Of a stretch of 64,000 nucleotides of DNA, positions 33,390 to 42,309 are shown one piece after another; position 1 is the stretch's first letter, and each line of letters starts with the position of its first letter. A program made the position numbers and the translations under genes. The stretch is from Kribbella flavida DSM 17836 (lineage in GTDB: Bacteria; Actinomycetota; Actinomycetes; Propionibacteriales; Kribbellaceae). The notes under the pieces were generated by a model, which was not told where the DNA came from, made no database searches, and saw only the letters and a list, made by a program, of their open reading frames with translations. The DNA lies in the NCBI RefSeq assembly GCF_000024345.1, contig NC_013729.1:1302001-1366000 (forward strand), in the 5' to 3' direction.

Positions 33390-34945
33390 GCACCGACCGC
33401 AGGCCGATCCGCCGGGCGCTGATCAGCGTCTACGACAAGACCGGTCTGGAGGAGCTCGCGCAGGCGCTGTCCGAGGCCGGCGTCCAGCTGGTGTCGACCG
33501 GGTCCACCGCCGCCCGGATCGCCGCGGCCGGCGTACCGGTGACCAAGGTGGAGGAGCTGACCGGCTTCCCCGAATGCCTCGACGGCCGGGTGAAGACGCT
33601 GCACCCGAAGGTGCACGCCGGCCTGCTGGCCGACGTCCGCAAGGCCGAGCACGTCGAGCAGCTGGCCGAGATGCGGGTCGAGCCGTTCGACCTGCTGGTC
33701 AGCAACCTGTACCCGTTCACCGCGACGGTCGCTTCCGGGGCGTCGGTCGAGGAGTGCGTCGAGCAGATCGACATCGGCGGCCCGTCGATGGTCCGCGGCG
33801 CGGCGAAGAACCACGCGAACGTGGCGGTCGTCGTCTCGCCCGCCCGCTACAGCGAGATCGTGGCCGCGCTCGCCGACGGCGGCTTCTCGCTGGAGCAGCG
33901 GCAGCGGTTGGCCGCCGACGCGTTCGTGCACACCGCGGAGTACGACGTGGCCGTCGCTTCCTGGATGGGCAACGTGCTCACCGACAGCAGCGAGGGCTCG
34001 GGCTTCCCGGCCTGGGCCGGCGCGACCTGGACCAAGTCAGCGGTGCTGCGCTACGGCGAGAACCCGCACCAGCCGGCCGCGCTCTACCGCAGCGGCAGCG
34101 GTGGGCTGGCGTCGGCCCGGCAGCTGCACGGCAAGGAGATGTCGTACAACAACTACGTCGACGCCGACGCGGCCCGGCGGACGGCGTACGACTTCGCCGA
34201 GCCGGCAGTGGCGATCATCAAGCACGCGAACCCGTGCGGCATCGCGGTCGGCGCCGACATCGCCGAGGCGCACCGGCGGGCCCACGAGTGCGACCCGGTC
34301 TCGGCGTACGGCGGTGTGATCGCCACCAACGCGCCGGTGTCGGTCGAGATGGCCAAGCAGGTCGCGGAGATCTTCACCGAGGTGCTGGTCGCGCCCTCGT
34401 TCGAGGACGGCGCGGTCGAGGTGCTGCAGGCGAAGAAGAACATCCGGCTGCTGGTCGCGCCGCCGCGGGACAGCGCCGACACGGTCGAGCTGCGGCCGAT
34501 CAGCGGCGGGCTGCTGCTGCAGCACGCCGACCGGTTCCAGGCCGAGGGCGATGACCCGAACGCCTGGCAGCTGGCCGCGGGCGAGGCCGCCTCCGCGGAG
34601 GTGCTCGCCGACCTGTCCTTCGCCTGGAAGGCCTGCCGCGCGGTGAAGTCGAACGCGATCCTGCTCGCCCGCCAGGGTGCCTCGGTCGGCGTCGGCATGG
34701 GCCAGGTCAACCGCGTCGACTCGTGCCGCCTGGCGGTCTCCCGGGCCGGCGACCGCGCCGCGGGGTCCGTTGCCGCCTCCGACGCGTTCTTCCCGTTCCC
34801 CGACGGTCTCGAGGTGCTGATCGAGGCCGGCGTGACGGCGGTCGTGCAGCCCGGCGGCTCGATCCGCGACGAGCAGGCGATCGAGGCCGCGCAGAAGGCC
34901 GGCATCACGATGTACTTCACCGGGACCCGGCACTTCTTCCACTGA
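33386..34945 (+). CDS. purH: Bifunctional AICAR formyltransferase/IMP cyclohydrolase
   Basis: 519 residues. The N-terminal MGS-like cyclohydrolase domain (about 8-150) has [13 protein letters not shown] and STGSTAARI. The formyltransferase domain follows, with [26 protein letters not shown] and KHANPCG. It makes IMP in two steps at the end of de novo purine synthesis, using the folate pool fed by FolD (encoded at 46306). A hairpin at 34953-34984 terminates the perM-purN-purH unit. Confidence 0.97.
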   Translation: MSTDRRPIRRALISVYDKTGLEELAQALSEAGVQLVSTGSTAARIAAAGVPVTKVEELTGFPECLDGRVKTLHPKVHAGLLADVRKAEHVEQLAEMRVEPFDLLVSNLYPFTATVASGASVEECVEQIDIGGPSMVRGAAKNHANVAVVVSPARYSEIVAALADGGFSLEQRQRLAADAFVHTAEYDVAVASWMGNVLTDSSEGSGFPAWAGATWTKSAVLRYGENPHQPAALYRSGSGGLASARQLHGKEMSYNNYVDADAARRTAYDFAEPAVAIIKHANPCGIAVGADIAEAHRRAHECDPVSAYGGVIATNAPVSVEMAKQVAEIFTEVLVAPSFEDGAVEVLQAKKNIRLLVAPPRDSADTVELRPISGGLLLQHADRFQAEGDDPNAWQLAAGEAASAEVLADLSFAWKACRAVKSNAILLARQGASVGVGMGQVNRVDSCRLAVSRAGDRAAGSVAASDAFFPFPDGLEVLIEAGVTAVVQPGGSIRDEQAIEAAQKAGITMYFTGTRHFFH

Positions 34946-34952
34946 GCCTCGC

Positions 34953-34984
34953 CGGCGTACGGCGGGACTCTCCGCCGTACGCCG
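34953..34984. terminator. Bidirectional terminator after purH
   Basis: A perfect 13-bp stem (34953-34965 with 34972-34984, CGGCGTACGG start) and 6-nt loop; the right arm directly abuts the stop codon of the convergent gene. Confidence 0.83.
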
Positions 34985-35860
34985 TCAGGACACCTGGGCC
35001 GAGGCCGCGACGTAGGTGTTGCAGGCGGCGGGGTCGGCGGCGTCCAGGCCGGCGAGTGACCAGCGTTCGTGGTTCTTCGGGCTGCCGTGGTCGCGCTCGG
35101 GGTCGTTGCCGGTGCCGACGATCGACTGGTAGCGCTCCCGCCAGTCCGCGGTCACCGGGATCGACGCGCGGTCCGCGCCGAGGAAAACCCCGCTCAGGCA
35201 GGACGCCTGCAGCTCCACCCGGCGGCTCTCCTCCAGGGCGACCTCGACGCCGTTCAGGGTCAGCCCGCGCTCGTAGTTCGCCTCGAGCATCCCGGTCAGG
35301 ACCTGGACGTGGTGGCCGTACTCGTGGCCGAAGTTGAAGGCCATCCAGATCTTGGTCGACACCGGCTGGAGTTCCATCCCGGCCAGGTCGGGGGCGGCGT
35401 CCATGGAGATCGTGCCGTGGCAGTAGTACGCCTGGCCGTCGGCGAACTCGCACGGCGACGAGGGCGACTGCCCGTTCGTCACCACCAGCTTCGGCGGCTG
35501 GAAGGTGAACCCGGCCTTGCGGATCACCGGTTGCCAGGCCTTGTTCATGCAGCGCAGGAGCTCGGTGTAGAAGGTCCGAGCGGTCGCAACCGACGTCACG
35601 GCGTACCGCGGCGCCTTGCACCGGGCCGCGGGCAGCCGCCCGGCCCGGTAGAGCGGATTCTTCGTCAGGACCGCCGGCTGGGGCGGCGCGCTGACCCGCT
35701 CCGACGGCTCGGCCGACGCCACCGAGGGCGTGACCGACGCCAGCGCCTTCCGCGCGTCCTCCACGTCGGACGCGGCCTGCTCGCCCGGCGACTCCTTCGC
35801 GCTACACCCCATCACCAGCAGCCCGACCAGCACGCAGGCCGTCCATCCCCGTGTTTTCAC
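34985..35860 (-). CDS. Neutral zinc metallopeptidase lipoprotein
   Basis: 291 residues. The GTG at 35860 gives a lipoprotein signal (KTRGW, hydrophobic stretch, lipobox VMGC with Cys19). The catalytic motif is FGHEYGHHVQ, the HExxHH zinc signature of the neutral zinc metallopeptidase family (PF04228), with a downstream Glu-bearing helix (VEVALEESRRVELQ). Lipid-anchored outside the membrane, it is predicted to process surface proteins; the substrate is unknown. Four or more Cys in the mature chain suggest disulfides. Confidence 0.9.
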   Translation of the reverse strand: MKTRGWTACVLVGLLVMGCSAKESPGEQAASDVEDARKALASVTPSVASAEPSERVSAPPQPAVLTKNPLYRAGRLPAARCKAPRYAVTSVATARTFYTELLRCMNKAWQPVIRKAGFTFQPPKLVVTNGQSPSSPCEFADGQAYYCHGTISMDAAPDLAGMELQPVSTKIWMAFNFGHEYGHHVQVLTGMLEANYERGLTLNGVEVALEESRRVELQASCLSGVFLGADRASIPVTADWRERYQSIVGTGNDPERDHGSPKNHERWSLAGLDAADPAACNTYVAASAQVS

Positions 35861-35935
35861 CGCCCGACGATACCCCGGCAACAGCAGTCCCGTAAGAGAA
35901 CGCTCTTTCGGGTGGGACGGTTTTCGGCAGAGTCA

Positions 35936-35964
35936 TTGCTTAAGTCGGCGCGGCGGCCTACTGT
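35936..35964 (+). promoter_or_regulatory. Promoter of the chitinase gene
   Basis: TTGCTT (35936-35941) and TACTGT (35959-35964) are exactly 17 bp apart. A 14-bp dyad AAGAGAACGCTCTT (35894-35907) lies upstream and could bind a regulator; no DasR-like site is seen. Confidence 0.65.
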
Positions 35965-36003
35965 GTGCCGCACCTGTCCCTCAAACCGCCCGTTGGGGAG
36001 ATC

Positions 36004-37287
36004 ATGTTCGTGAAGCGTCGAAGTCTTGCGTTGGTCGCGGCAGTCGCGGTCGCGGCGCCGGTGGGGCTGGCCGCGGTGCCGGCCGAAGCTCACGGCGGCA
36101 GTCAGCGCGTGGTGGGGTACTACACGCAGTGGAGCGGGTACGACCGCAACTTCCTGGTCAGTGACCTGGTGAAGAACGGCACCGCGGCCAAGCTCACCCA
36201 CCTGAACTACGCGTTCGGGTTCCTGGACGAGCAGGGCAAGTGCGTGAGCAGTGACGCCTGGGCCGACTACCAGCGGCCGTTCAGCGCCGAGCAGAGTGTG
36301 AGCGGCAAGGCCGACGTCGAGGGCCAGCCGCTGGCCGGCAACCTGAACCAGCTCAAGCAGCTGAAGAAGAAGTACCCGAAGCTGCGGATCAGCATTTCGC
36401 TCGGCGGCTGGACCGGCTCGAAGTACTTCTCGAACGCCGCGCTCACGCCCGCCAGCCGGGCCGCGCACGTGAGGTCCTGCCTGGACCTGTGGATCAAGGG
36501 CAATCTGCCGGGCGCTCCGGCCGGCGCGGCCAAGGGTGTGTTCGACGGCATCGACCTGGACTGGGAGTGGCCGGGCAGCGAAGGCAACCCGGGCAACGTC
36601 ATCCGGCCCGAGGACAAGCAGAACTTCACCGCGCTGGTGCGCGAGTACCGCAAGCAGCTGGACCGGATGTCCTGGCCGTTCAGCGGCCGCTACACGCTGT
36701 CGGCGTTCCTGCCGGCCGCGCCGGCCCAGGTGGACAACGGGTTCGAGGTGAAGAAGCTGTTCAAGGATCTCACCTTCGCCACCACGCAAGGCTACGACTA
36801 CCACGGCGCCTGGGATCCGGTCACCAACCAGCAGTCGGCGATCGACGGCCCGGCCGGCGACCCGTCGACCGCGGAGTTCAGCTCCCAGGTGACGATCGAC
36901 GCGTACCTGTCCCGGGGCGCGCCGCGGCACAAGCTGGTGATGGGCGTGCCGTTCTACAGCCGCGGCTGGACCGGCGTGACGAACCAGAACAACGGGCTCT
37001 TCCAGCCGGCCACCGGTCCGGCGCCGGCGACGTACGAAGCCGGGTACGAGGACTACCGGCTGCTGAAGGCGAAGTTGAGCCAGTTCACCGTGCACCGGGA
37101 CGAGCAGGCCGGGTTCGCCTGGCTCTTCGACGGCACCACCTTTTGGACCTGGGACGACCCGGTCGAGATGAAGCGCAAGGCGCAGTACATCTCCCAGCGC
37201 AAGCTCGGCGGCGCGATGATCTGGTCCCTCGACGGCGACACCGCCGACGGTGAACTGATCACCGCCCTGCACCGCAACCTGCGCTGA
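36004..37287 (+). CDS. Secreted GH18 chitinase
   Basis: 427 residues. A Sec signal peptide (KRR, then an Ala/Val-rich core, ending near AEA-H at residue 32) precedes a GH18 TIM barrel. The catalytic motif is FDGIDLDWEWPG (the DGxDxDxE signature, Glu being the acid). The substrate-strand YYTQWSGYDRNF, the insertion domain and the final trp-containing MIWSLDGD are all present. There is no carbohydrate-binding module, so it is a single-domain enzyme. It hydrolyses chitin outside the cell. It has its own promoter and is followed by a long inverted repeat. Confidence 0.96.
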   Translation: MFVKRRSLALVAAVAVAAPVGLAAVPAEAHGGSQRVVGYYTQWSGYDRNFLVSDLVKNGTAAKLTHLNYAFGFLDEQGKCVSSDAWADYQRPFSAEQSVSGKADVEGQPLAGNLNQLKQLKKKYPKLRISISLGGWTGSKYFSNAALTPASRAAHVRSCLDLWIKGNLPGAPAGAAKGVFDGIDLDWEWPGSEGNPGNVIRPEDKQNFTALVREYRKQLDRMSWPFSGRYTLSAFLPAAPAQVDNGFEVKKLFKDLTFATTQGYDYHGAWDPVTNQQSAIDGPAGDPSTAEFSSQVTIDAYLSRGAPRHKLVMGVPFYSRGWTGVTNQNNGLFQPATGPAPATYEAGYEDYRLLKAKLSQFTVHRDEQAGFAWLFDGTTFWTWDDPVEMKRKAQYISQRKLGGAMIWSLDGDTADGELITALHRNLR

Positions 37288-37298
37288 CCGCTGAACCT

Positions 37299-37375
37299 CC
37301 ACCACTCATCAACCTCTCACCGGGGCACCGCCCAGTGGGCGACAGGCCGCGATCCGGAGGGTTAATGAGTGGTGG
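37299..37375. repeat. Long inverted repeat between chitinase and APH genes
   Basis: 16-bp arms (37299-37314 and 37360-37375, containing CCACCACTCAT and its complement) match except for one pair, with a 45-nt spacer. It could end the chitinase transcript or form an operator for the downstream -10 at 37393. Confidence 0.5.
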
Positions 37376-37392
37376 GGGTCCGCGTCCGTTCC

Positions 37393-37398
37393 TAGAGT
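37393..37398 (+). promoter_or_regulatory. -10 element of a leaderless promoter (APH-like gene)
   Basis: TAGAGT ends seven bases before the GTG at 37406. The upstream GTG at 37397 overlaps the hexamer and is therefore unlikely to be the start. Confidence 0.5.
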
Positions 37399-37405
37399 GA
37401 CGCCG

Positions 37406-38044
37406 GTGGACGTCGAAACGCTGGCTGCTCGTTTCAGCGCGCGCAATGCGGAGCCGGTTCTCGTCGGGCACTCGGGCGCGACCGTCGTCCGCCTCCGACG
37501 CGGCGCGGAAACCCTGTACTACAAGGAAGATCCGGCCGTCGGCGCCGACGCCGACCGACTGGTCTGGCTGAGCGGCACCGGCTTCCCGTGCCCGCGCGTC
37601 CTGGATCGCGGCGACGGCTGGATGCTCACCTCGGAGCTGCCGGGCCGGGATGCGTCGCAACCATGGCCCGCCGCCGACCGCCCTCACGTCCTCGCCGCGA
37701 TCGCCGCCGGCCTGCGCGAGCTGCACGCCCTGCCGCCGGACTGTCCCTTCCGGTCGCCGTTCCCGGGCTCGGCCCAGGTTGTGACCCACGGCGACTACGC
37801 GGCACCGAACGTCTTCGTGGACCCGGACACCCTGCGCTTCGCCGGCGTCCTGGACATCAGCCGCCTCGGCCTCGGCGACCGGTACGTCGACATCGCGCTG
37901 ATGGTGAAGAGCCTGTCCGGCCGGCTCAACCCCCAGTACGGCGGTCCGCCCGCCGCCCGCACCTTCGCCACGGCGTACGGCGCGGACCCGGACGACCCGC
38001 GCATCCCTTACTACACAGCGCTCGACGACTCCGGGGACTTCTGA
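37406..38044 (+). CDS. Shortened APH(3')-like phosphotransferase
   Basis: 212 residues, against about 260 for aminoglycoside 3'-phosphotransferases. The nucleotide-binding start (GATVVRLRRG, then LYYKED with the Lys), the catalytic loop VTHGDYAAPN and the metal-binding region VLDISRLGLGDRYVDIAL are intact. About 45 residues of the helical insert that normally separates CPF from the catalytic loop are missing (here LPPDCPFRSPFPGSAQVVTHG). That helix pair shapes the aminoglycoside pocket, so the substrate may differ. Leaderless GTG start inferred from a -10 element. Confidence 0.8.
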   Translation: MDVETLAARFSARNAEPVLVGHSGATVVRLRRGAETLYYKEDPAVGADADRLVWLSGTGFPCPRVLDRGDGWMLTSELPGRDASQPWPAADRPHVLAAIAAGLRELHALPPDCPFRSPFPGSAQVVTHGDYAAPNVFVDPDTLRFAGVLDISRLGLGDRYVDIALMVKSLSGRLNPQYGGPPAARTFATAYGADPDDPRIPYYTALDDSGDF

Positions 38045-38109
38045 GCGGTCGAGCGGAAAGCGCGGCGGTAGGCACTCGGGGTGGTGCGGACCGTGGCGGC
38101 GGAGGTTGA
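38041..38109 (-). pseudogene. Relic of an AraC-family regulator C-terminus
   Basis: Reading the minus strand from 38109, one frame gives TVRTTPSAYRRAFRSTA, the typical end of a GlxA/AraC helix-turn-helix region, preceded by HRR-like residues. No upstream AraC sequence continues in this or the other frames, and the frame also runs into the convergent APH gene. It is best read as a decayed fragment. Confidence 0.4.
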
Positions 38110-38186
38110 CCGCCGATGGGGGACCTGTCGCACGTGCCTCGCTCGCGCACCGGGTGCACCCTGTTCCTCTTCCACCCCGAAGGTGG

Positions 38187-39173
38187 TCAGTTCCGTTCCT
38201 GCAGCTCGGTCGGCGCCCCGTGCACCGCCGGGATCGTGCCGAGCTTGCCGGCCTGGAAGTCCTCGAAGGCCTGGACGACCTCGGCGCGGGTGTTCATCAC
38301 GAACGGGCCGGCCATCGCGATCGATTCGCGGATCGGGCGGCCGCCGAGCACCAGGACGTCGAGGTTCGGCTCGGCCTGCGGTTGCGAGGTGCTCGCGGCG
38401 GTCCGGATGGTGTCGCCGGGACCGAAGACGGCCAGCTGGCCCTTGCGGAACGGGCGACGCTCCGCGCCGACCGTGCCCTGACCGGCCAGGACGTAGACGA
38501 GCGCGTTGTACTCCGGCTGCCAGGGCAGCACCAGCTCCGCGCCCGGGCTCACCGTGGCGTGCACCAGCGTGATCGGCGTGTGGGTGGAGCCGGGGCCGTC
38601 GTACCCGTCGACCGAGCCGGCGATGACCCGGATCAGCGCGCCGCCGTCGGCGGTCGAGAGCAGTGCGGAGTCGCCGCCGCGGATGTCCTGGTAGCGCGGG
38701 GCGGCCCACTTCTGCGCCTTCGGCAGGTTGACCCAGAGCTGGATGCCGTGGAACAGGCCGCCGCTCAGCACCAGGTGCTCCGGCGGGGTCTCGATGTGCA
38801 GCAGGCCGCTGCCGGCGGTCATCCACTGGGTGTCGCCGTTGGAGATCACGCCGCCGTTGCCCTGCGAGTCCTGGTGCTCCATGATTCCGTCGAGCATGTA
38901 GGTGACGGTCTCGAAGCCGCGGTGCGGGTGCCACGGGGTGCCCTTCGGCTCGCCCGGCGCGTACTCCACTTCACCCATCTGGTCCATGTGGATGAACGGG
39001 TCGAGCTCGCGCAGGTCCACCCCGGCGAAGGCCCGCCGGACCGGGAAACCTTCGCCCTCGTAGCCGTGCGGCGCCGACGTCACCGACCGGACCGCGCGCT
39101 CCCGGGCGACGGCCGGGTCGGGCTGGTGGACGCGCGGCAGCACGGTGATGTCGTTCACGGTCACGGCGGGCAT
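38187..39173 (-). CDS. Pirin-family cupin protein
   Basis: 328 residues with two cupin domains. Metal ligands of the first cupin are visible in PWHPHRGFETVTYMLDG, with MEHQDSQGN just after. The FIHMDQMG and PFIHMD parts match pirin. Bacterial pirins bind iron; some degrade quercetin and others regulate metabolism. The upstream AT-rich palindrome at 39195-39212 is a likely operator. Confidence 0.92.
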   Translation of the reverse strand: MPAVTVNDITVLPRVHQPDPAVARERAVRSVTSAPHGYEGEGFPVRRAFAGVDLRELDPFIHMDQMGEVEYAPGEPKGTPWHPHRGFETVTYMLDGIMEHQDSQGNGGVISNGDTQWMTAGSGLLHIETPPEHLVLSGGLFHGIQLWVNLPKAQKWAAPRYQDIRGGDSALLSTADGGALIRVIAGSVDGYDGPGSTHTPITLVHATVSPGAELVLPWQPEYNALVYVLAGQGTVGAERRPFRKGQLAVFGPGDTIRTAASTSQPQAEPNLDVLVLGGRPIRESIAMAGPFVMNTRAEVVQAFEDFQAGKLGTIPAVHGAPTELQERN

Positions 39174-39194
39174 GGTGGTCTCCTCGCTGACAGG

Positions 39195-39212
39195 TAGTTC
39201 AAATATAAACTA
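39195..39212. promoter_or_regulatory. AT-rich palindrome upstream of the pirin gene
   Basis: TAGTTCAAATATAAACTA is an 18-bp near-perfect dyad in an otherwise GC-rich intergenic region, 22 bp before the pirin start codon. Its form fits a MarR-type operator. No MarR gene is adjacent. Confidence 0.55.
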
Positions 39213-39264
39213 AACACTTCAACCGCGGCAACCGCCGAAGTGTTCCCGGCCGCCGGAACGACGA

Positions 39265-39300
39265 CGGGGCCCGGACAGGCGACCACCTGTCCGGGCCCCG
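39265..39300 (-). terminator. Terminator of the TetR-MMPL operon
   Basis: A perfect 15-bp stem (39265-39279 with 39286-39300, CGGGGCCCGG start) and 6-nt loop lie just after the MMPL stop on the minus strand. Confidence 0.82.
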
Positions 39301-39312
39301 CACACGCGTCGG

Positions 39313-41487
39313 TCAGTCGACCTTGACCAGATCCTTCTCGGCCGGCTTCGGCTCGACCCGCAGCGTCTCGCCCTCGATGTCGACCTTCGGCGTGATCCGG
39401 TCCAGCCACCGCGGGAACCACCAGGCGCGGTCGCCGAGCAGCGTCAGCACGGCCGGCACCAGCGTCATCCGGACCACGAAGGCGTCGATCAGCACGCCGA
39501 CGGTCAGGCCGAAGCCGATCGTCTTGATGATCGGGTCGTGCACCAGGATGAAGCCCGCGAACACCGCCGCCATGATCAGCGCGGCCGCGGTCACCACCCG
39601 GGCGCCGTGACCGACACCCTGGATGGTCGCCTCGGCGGCGTGCTTGCCGTGCACGAACTCCTCCCGGACCCGGGACACGATGAACACCTCGTAGTCCATC
39701 GCCAGCCCGAACAGGATGCCCATCATGATGATCGGCAGGAAGCTGACCAGCGGGCCGGGAGTGTCGACGCCGAGCAGCTCCGCGCCCCAGCCGAGCTGGA
39801 AGACGCCGACGGTGATGCCGAACGTCGCGCCGATCGTGAACAGGAAGCCCAGCGTCGCCTTCAGCGGCACCAGGATCGACCGGAACGCCAGCAGGAGCAG
39901 CAGGAACGACAGCCCGATCACCACCAGCAGGTACGTCGGCAGCGCGTCGGTCAGCTTCTGCGAGACGTCGACGCCGATCGCGGTGTTGCCGGTCACCGAA
40001 ACCTCGGCGCCGTTCTGCGCCAGCGGCTTGATCACGTCGCGCAGCTCGCCGACCAGGTCGGACGTCTGCTCACTGGCCGGCCCGCTGGCGGGGATGACGC
40101 TGATCAGCCGGGTGGCGCCGTTCTCGCTGGCCGGGCCGGGCTGCACCGCGACCACGTCCTTGAGGCCCTTCGCCGCACCGGTCACCTGCTCGACGAGCGC
40201 GCCGGACTGCTGCGCGTCGGGCGTCTTGACGACGACCACGAGCGGCCCGTTCGAGCCCGGTCCGAAGGCGGCCGCGGACAGGTCGTAGGCGATCCGCTGG
40301 TTCGAGTTCTCGGGCGCGGTCGCGCCGTCGGGCATCGCCAGCCGCATGTCCTGCACGGGCAGCGCCAGCACGCCCAGGCCAATGATGCCGAGAGCAACGA
40401 TCGGGACGCGGAAGCGGGTCACCAGCCGGGCCCAGCGGAAGCCGAAGCCCTCGGTCGGCTCGGCCGTGGCGCCGGCCTGCCGGAGCTTGCGCGGCAGCAC
40501 CCGCCGCCCGACGAAGCCGAGCATCGCGGGCAGCAGGGTCAGTGCGACGAGGACGGCGGTGAGCACGGTCGCCGCCGCGGCCAGCCCCATCGCGGTCAGG
40601 AACGGCACCCCGACCAGGCTCAGCCCGGCCAGCGCGATCACGACGGTCGCCCCCGCGAACAGTACGGCGGAACCGGCGGTCGCCGTCGACCGCGCGACCG
40701 ACTCCTCCGGGTCCATCCCCTCGGCCAGCTGCGAACGGTGCCGGGAGCTGATGAACAAGGCGTAGTCGATGCCGACCGCCAGGCCGAGCATCAGTGCCAG
40801 GATCGGCGCGGTCGAGGAGATCTCCACCACCGAGGTGAGCAGGAACAGACCCGCCATCCCGGCGACGACACCGATCAGGGCCGTCAGCAACGTCATGCCG
40901 GCGGCGACCAGCGAGCCGAACGTGACGATCAGTACGACGGCGGCGATGGCGACGCCGATCGCCTCGGTGCTGCCGATCTCCGGCGGGCCACCGACCACGG
41001 TGCCACCCGGCACGACCTGGAGATCGGCCGAGCTGAGCGCGTCCAGTCCGTCGTACGCGTCCTTGGTGGCCTCGGGCAGCTCGTCGGCGGTGGTACCGAA
41101 CTGGACCTGCACCAGGCCCGTCGTACCGTCGGGGCTGATCGCCTTGCTGGTGTACGGGTCGACCGCGGCCACCACGTCCGGCACCTTGGTGACCTCGGCG
41201 ACGGTCTTGCCGACCGCGGTCTTCACCGCCGGGTCCATCAGCGTCTTGCCGGCCGGGGCCTTGACCACGACACTCGCCGACGCGCCGCTCGCGGTCGGCA
41301 GGTCCTTGGCCAGCGCGTCGAGCGCGCGCTGCGACTCGGTGCCGGGGATCGAGAAGGTGTTCGCGGTCTGGCCGCCGAGCGTCAACGCGCCGACGCCGAG
41401 CAGGACCAGCAGGAAGGTCCAGATCGCCGCGACGATGCGGCGGCGCTGGTAGGAGAACCGGCCGAGCCGGTACAGGAGGTTGGCCAT
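39313..41487 (-). CDS. MMPL-family RND-type exporter
   Basis: 724 residues, with a transmembrane helix near the start, a large external loop, about five helices, and then the same again: the duplicated MMPL topology. The proton-relay Asp-Tyr pairs are present in each half (AVGIDYALFISSRHR and LAMDYEVFIVSRVREE). It is predicted to export lipids, siderophores or drugs across the membrane. It lies 40 nt downstream of a TetR gene and is probably induced by that regulator's ligand. Confidence 0.93.
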   Translation of the reverse strand: MANLLYRLGRFSYQRRRIVAAIWTFLLVLLGVGALTLGGQTANTFSIPGTESQRALDALAKDLPTASGASASVVVKAPAGKTLMDPAVKTAVGKTVAEVTKVPDVVAAVDPYTSKAISPDGTTGLVQVQFGTTADELPEATKDAYDGLDALSSADLQVVPGGTVVGGPPEIGSTEAIGVAIAAVVLIVTFGSLVAAGMTLLTALIGVVAGMAGLFLLTSVVEISSTAPILALMLGLAVGIDYALFISSRHRSQLAEGMDPEESVARSTATAGSAVLFAGATVVIALAGLSLVGVPFLTAMGLAAAATVLTAVLVALTLLPAMLGFVGRRVLPRKLRQAGATAEPTEGFGFRWARLVTRFRVPIVALGIIGLGVLALPVQDMRLAMPDGATAPENSNQRIAYDLSAAAFGPGSNGPLVVVVKTPDAQQSGALVEQVTGAAKGLKDVVAVQPGPASENGATRLISVIPASGPASEQTSDLVGELRDVIKPLAQNGAEVSVTGNTAIGVDVSQKLTDALPTYLLVVIGLSFLLLLLAFRSILVPLKATLGFLFTIGATFGITVGVFQLGWGAELLGVDTPGPLVSFLPIIMMGILFGLAMDYEVFIVSRVREEFVHGKHAAEATIQGVGHGARVVTAAALIMAAVFAGFILVHDPIIKTIGFGLTVGVLIDAFVVRMTLVPAVLTLLGDRAWWFPRWLDRITPKVDIEGETLRVEPKPAEKDLVKVD

Positions 41488-41527
41488 CAGGCAGTACGTC
41501 CGTTCGGGCGAAGGGTCCGGGCAGGCG

Positions 41528-42088
41528 TCAGGGGGTCGGCGGGGGCCGCAGCAGGCGGCGGAAAGCGGTGTCGCAGAGTTCGCGCAGTTCCTCGTCGGAG
41601 CGGCCGTCGGGGTGGCGGCACTCGCCGAGCAGGCCGTTGATCGCGAACTTGGCGATCTCCTGCTCCAGCCGGTCCGCGCCGCGGCCGGCCAGGATGTGGG
41701 TGAGCTCGATGCCGTCGGCCACCAGGTCGGCGAACTCGGGCATCTCCTCCATCGTGGGCAGCACGTCCTGCAGTACGGCGATCAGGCCGCGCAGCTCGAC
41801 CGCCAGCGCGCTGAACCGGGTGATCGCCAGCTCCTGGGCCTCGGCCGGCGGCAGCTGGGAGGCCTCGGCCACCACGTCCTTCAGCGCCTGCTGGGACGGC
41901 GCGAGCACGGCCGCCAGCACCGCGGCCTTGCCGTTGAAGTGGTAGAGCACGGTCGCCTTCGAGCAGCCGGCCGCGGTCGCGATGTCCTGCAAGGAGGTCG
42001 CGCTGTACCCCTTGCTCGCGAACAGCGCCATCGCCTGCTGCTCGATCTCCCGCCGGGTGCGCTCCCGGGCCGGGCTGGTCTCTGCCAT
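41528..42088 (-). CDS. TetR-family repressor of the MMPL exporter
   Basis: 186 residues. The HTH (about 10-57) reads SLQDIATAAGCSKATVLYHF. The C-terminal part is the usual all-helical ligand domain. It is upstream of the MMPL gene on the same strand, and two 19-bp direct repeats containing ACCGATCGG(T/C) lie just before it. Autorepression with release by an exported substrate is the usual design. Confidence 0.9.
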   Translation of the reverse strand: MAETSPARERTRREIEQQAMALFASKGYSATSLQDIATAAGCSKATVLYHFNGKAAVLAAVLAPSQQALKDVVAEASQLPPAEAQELAITRFSALAVELRGLIAVLQDVLPTMEEMPEFADLVADGIELTHILAGRGADRLEQEIAKFAINGLLGECRHPDGRSDEELRELCDTAFRRLLRPPPTP

Positions 42089-42103
42089 GTTCGCCAGTGT
42101 TGC

Positions 42104-42136
42104 TGACCGATCGGCCAGGATTCAACCGATCGGTCA
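42104..42136. promoter_or_regulatory. Tandem TetR operators upstream of the TetR-MMPL operon
   Basis: ACCGATCGGC (42106-42115) and the perfect palindrome ACCGATCGGT (42125-42134) are exactly 19 bp apart and share the flanks CAGGATT. They begin 16 bp upstream of the TetR start codon. Confidence 0.75.
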
Positions 42137-42167
42137 GGATTGTGCCTCAGGTCACCTGGTGGTTCCT

Positions 42168-42187
42168 GGTTGCAGCTTCTTGCAACC
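42168..42187. promoter_or_regulatory. Dyad upstream of the RHS gene
   Basis: Arms GGTTGCA (42168-42174) and TGCAACC (42181-42187) enclose a 6-bp centre, between the TetR operators and the RHS gene. It could be an operator or a small hairpin. Confidence 0.4.
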
Positions 42188-42309
42188 GGTTCACGGTCTC
42201 CGGCGCTGGTCTGTAGGTGACTGCCATGACACTGTCTGTGACGCATCCTTCTCCGGACTCGGGGGTCGTGGCCGGGGGAGCCGTCCGTTGCTTTGGGGGT
42301 TGTTTCTGC

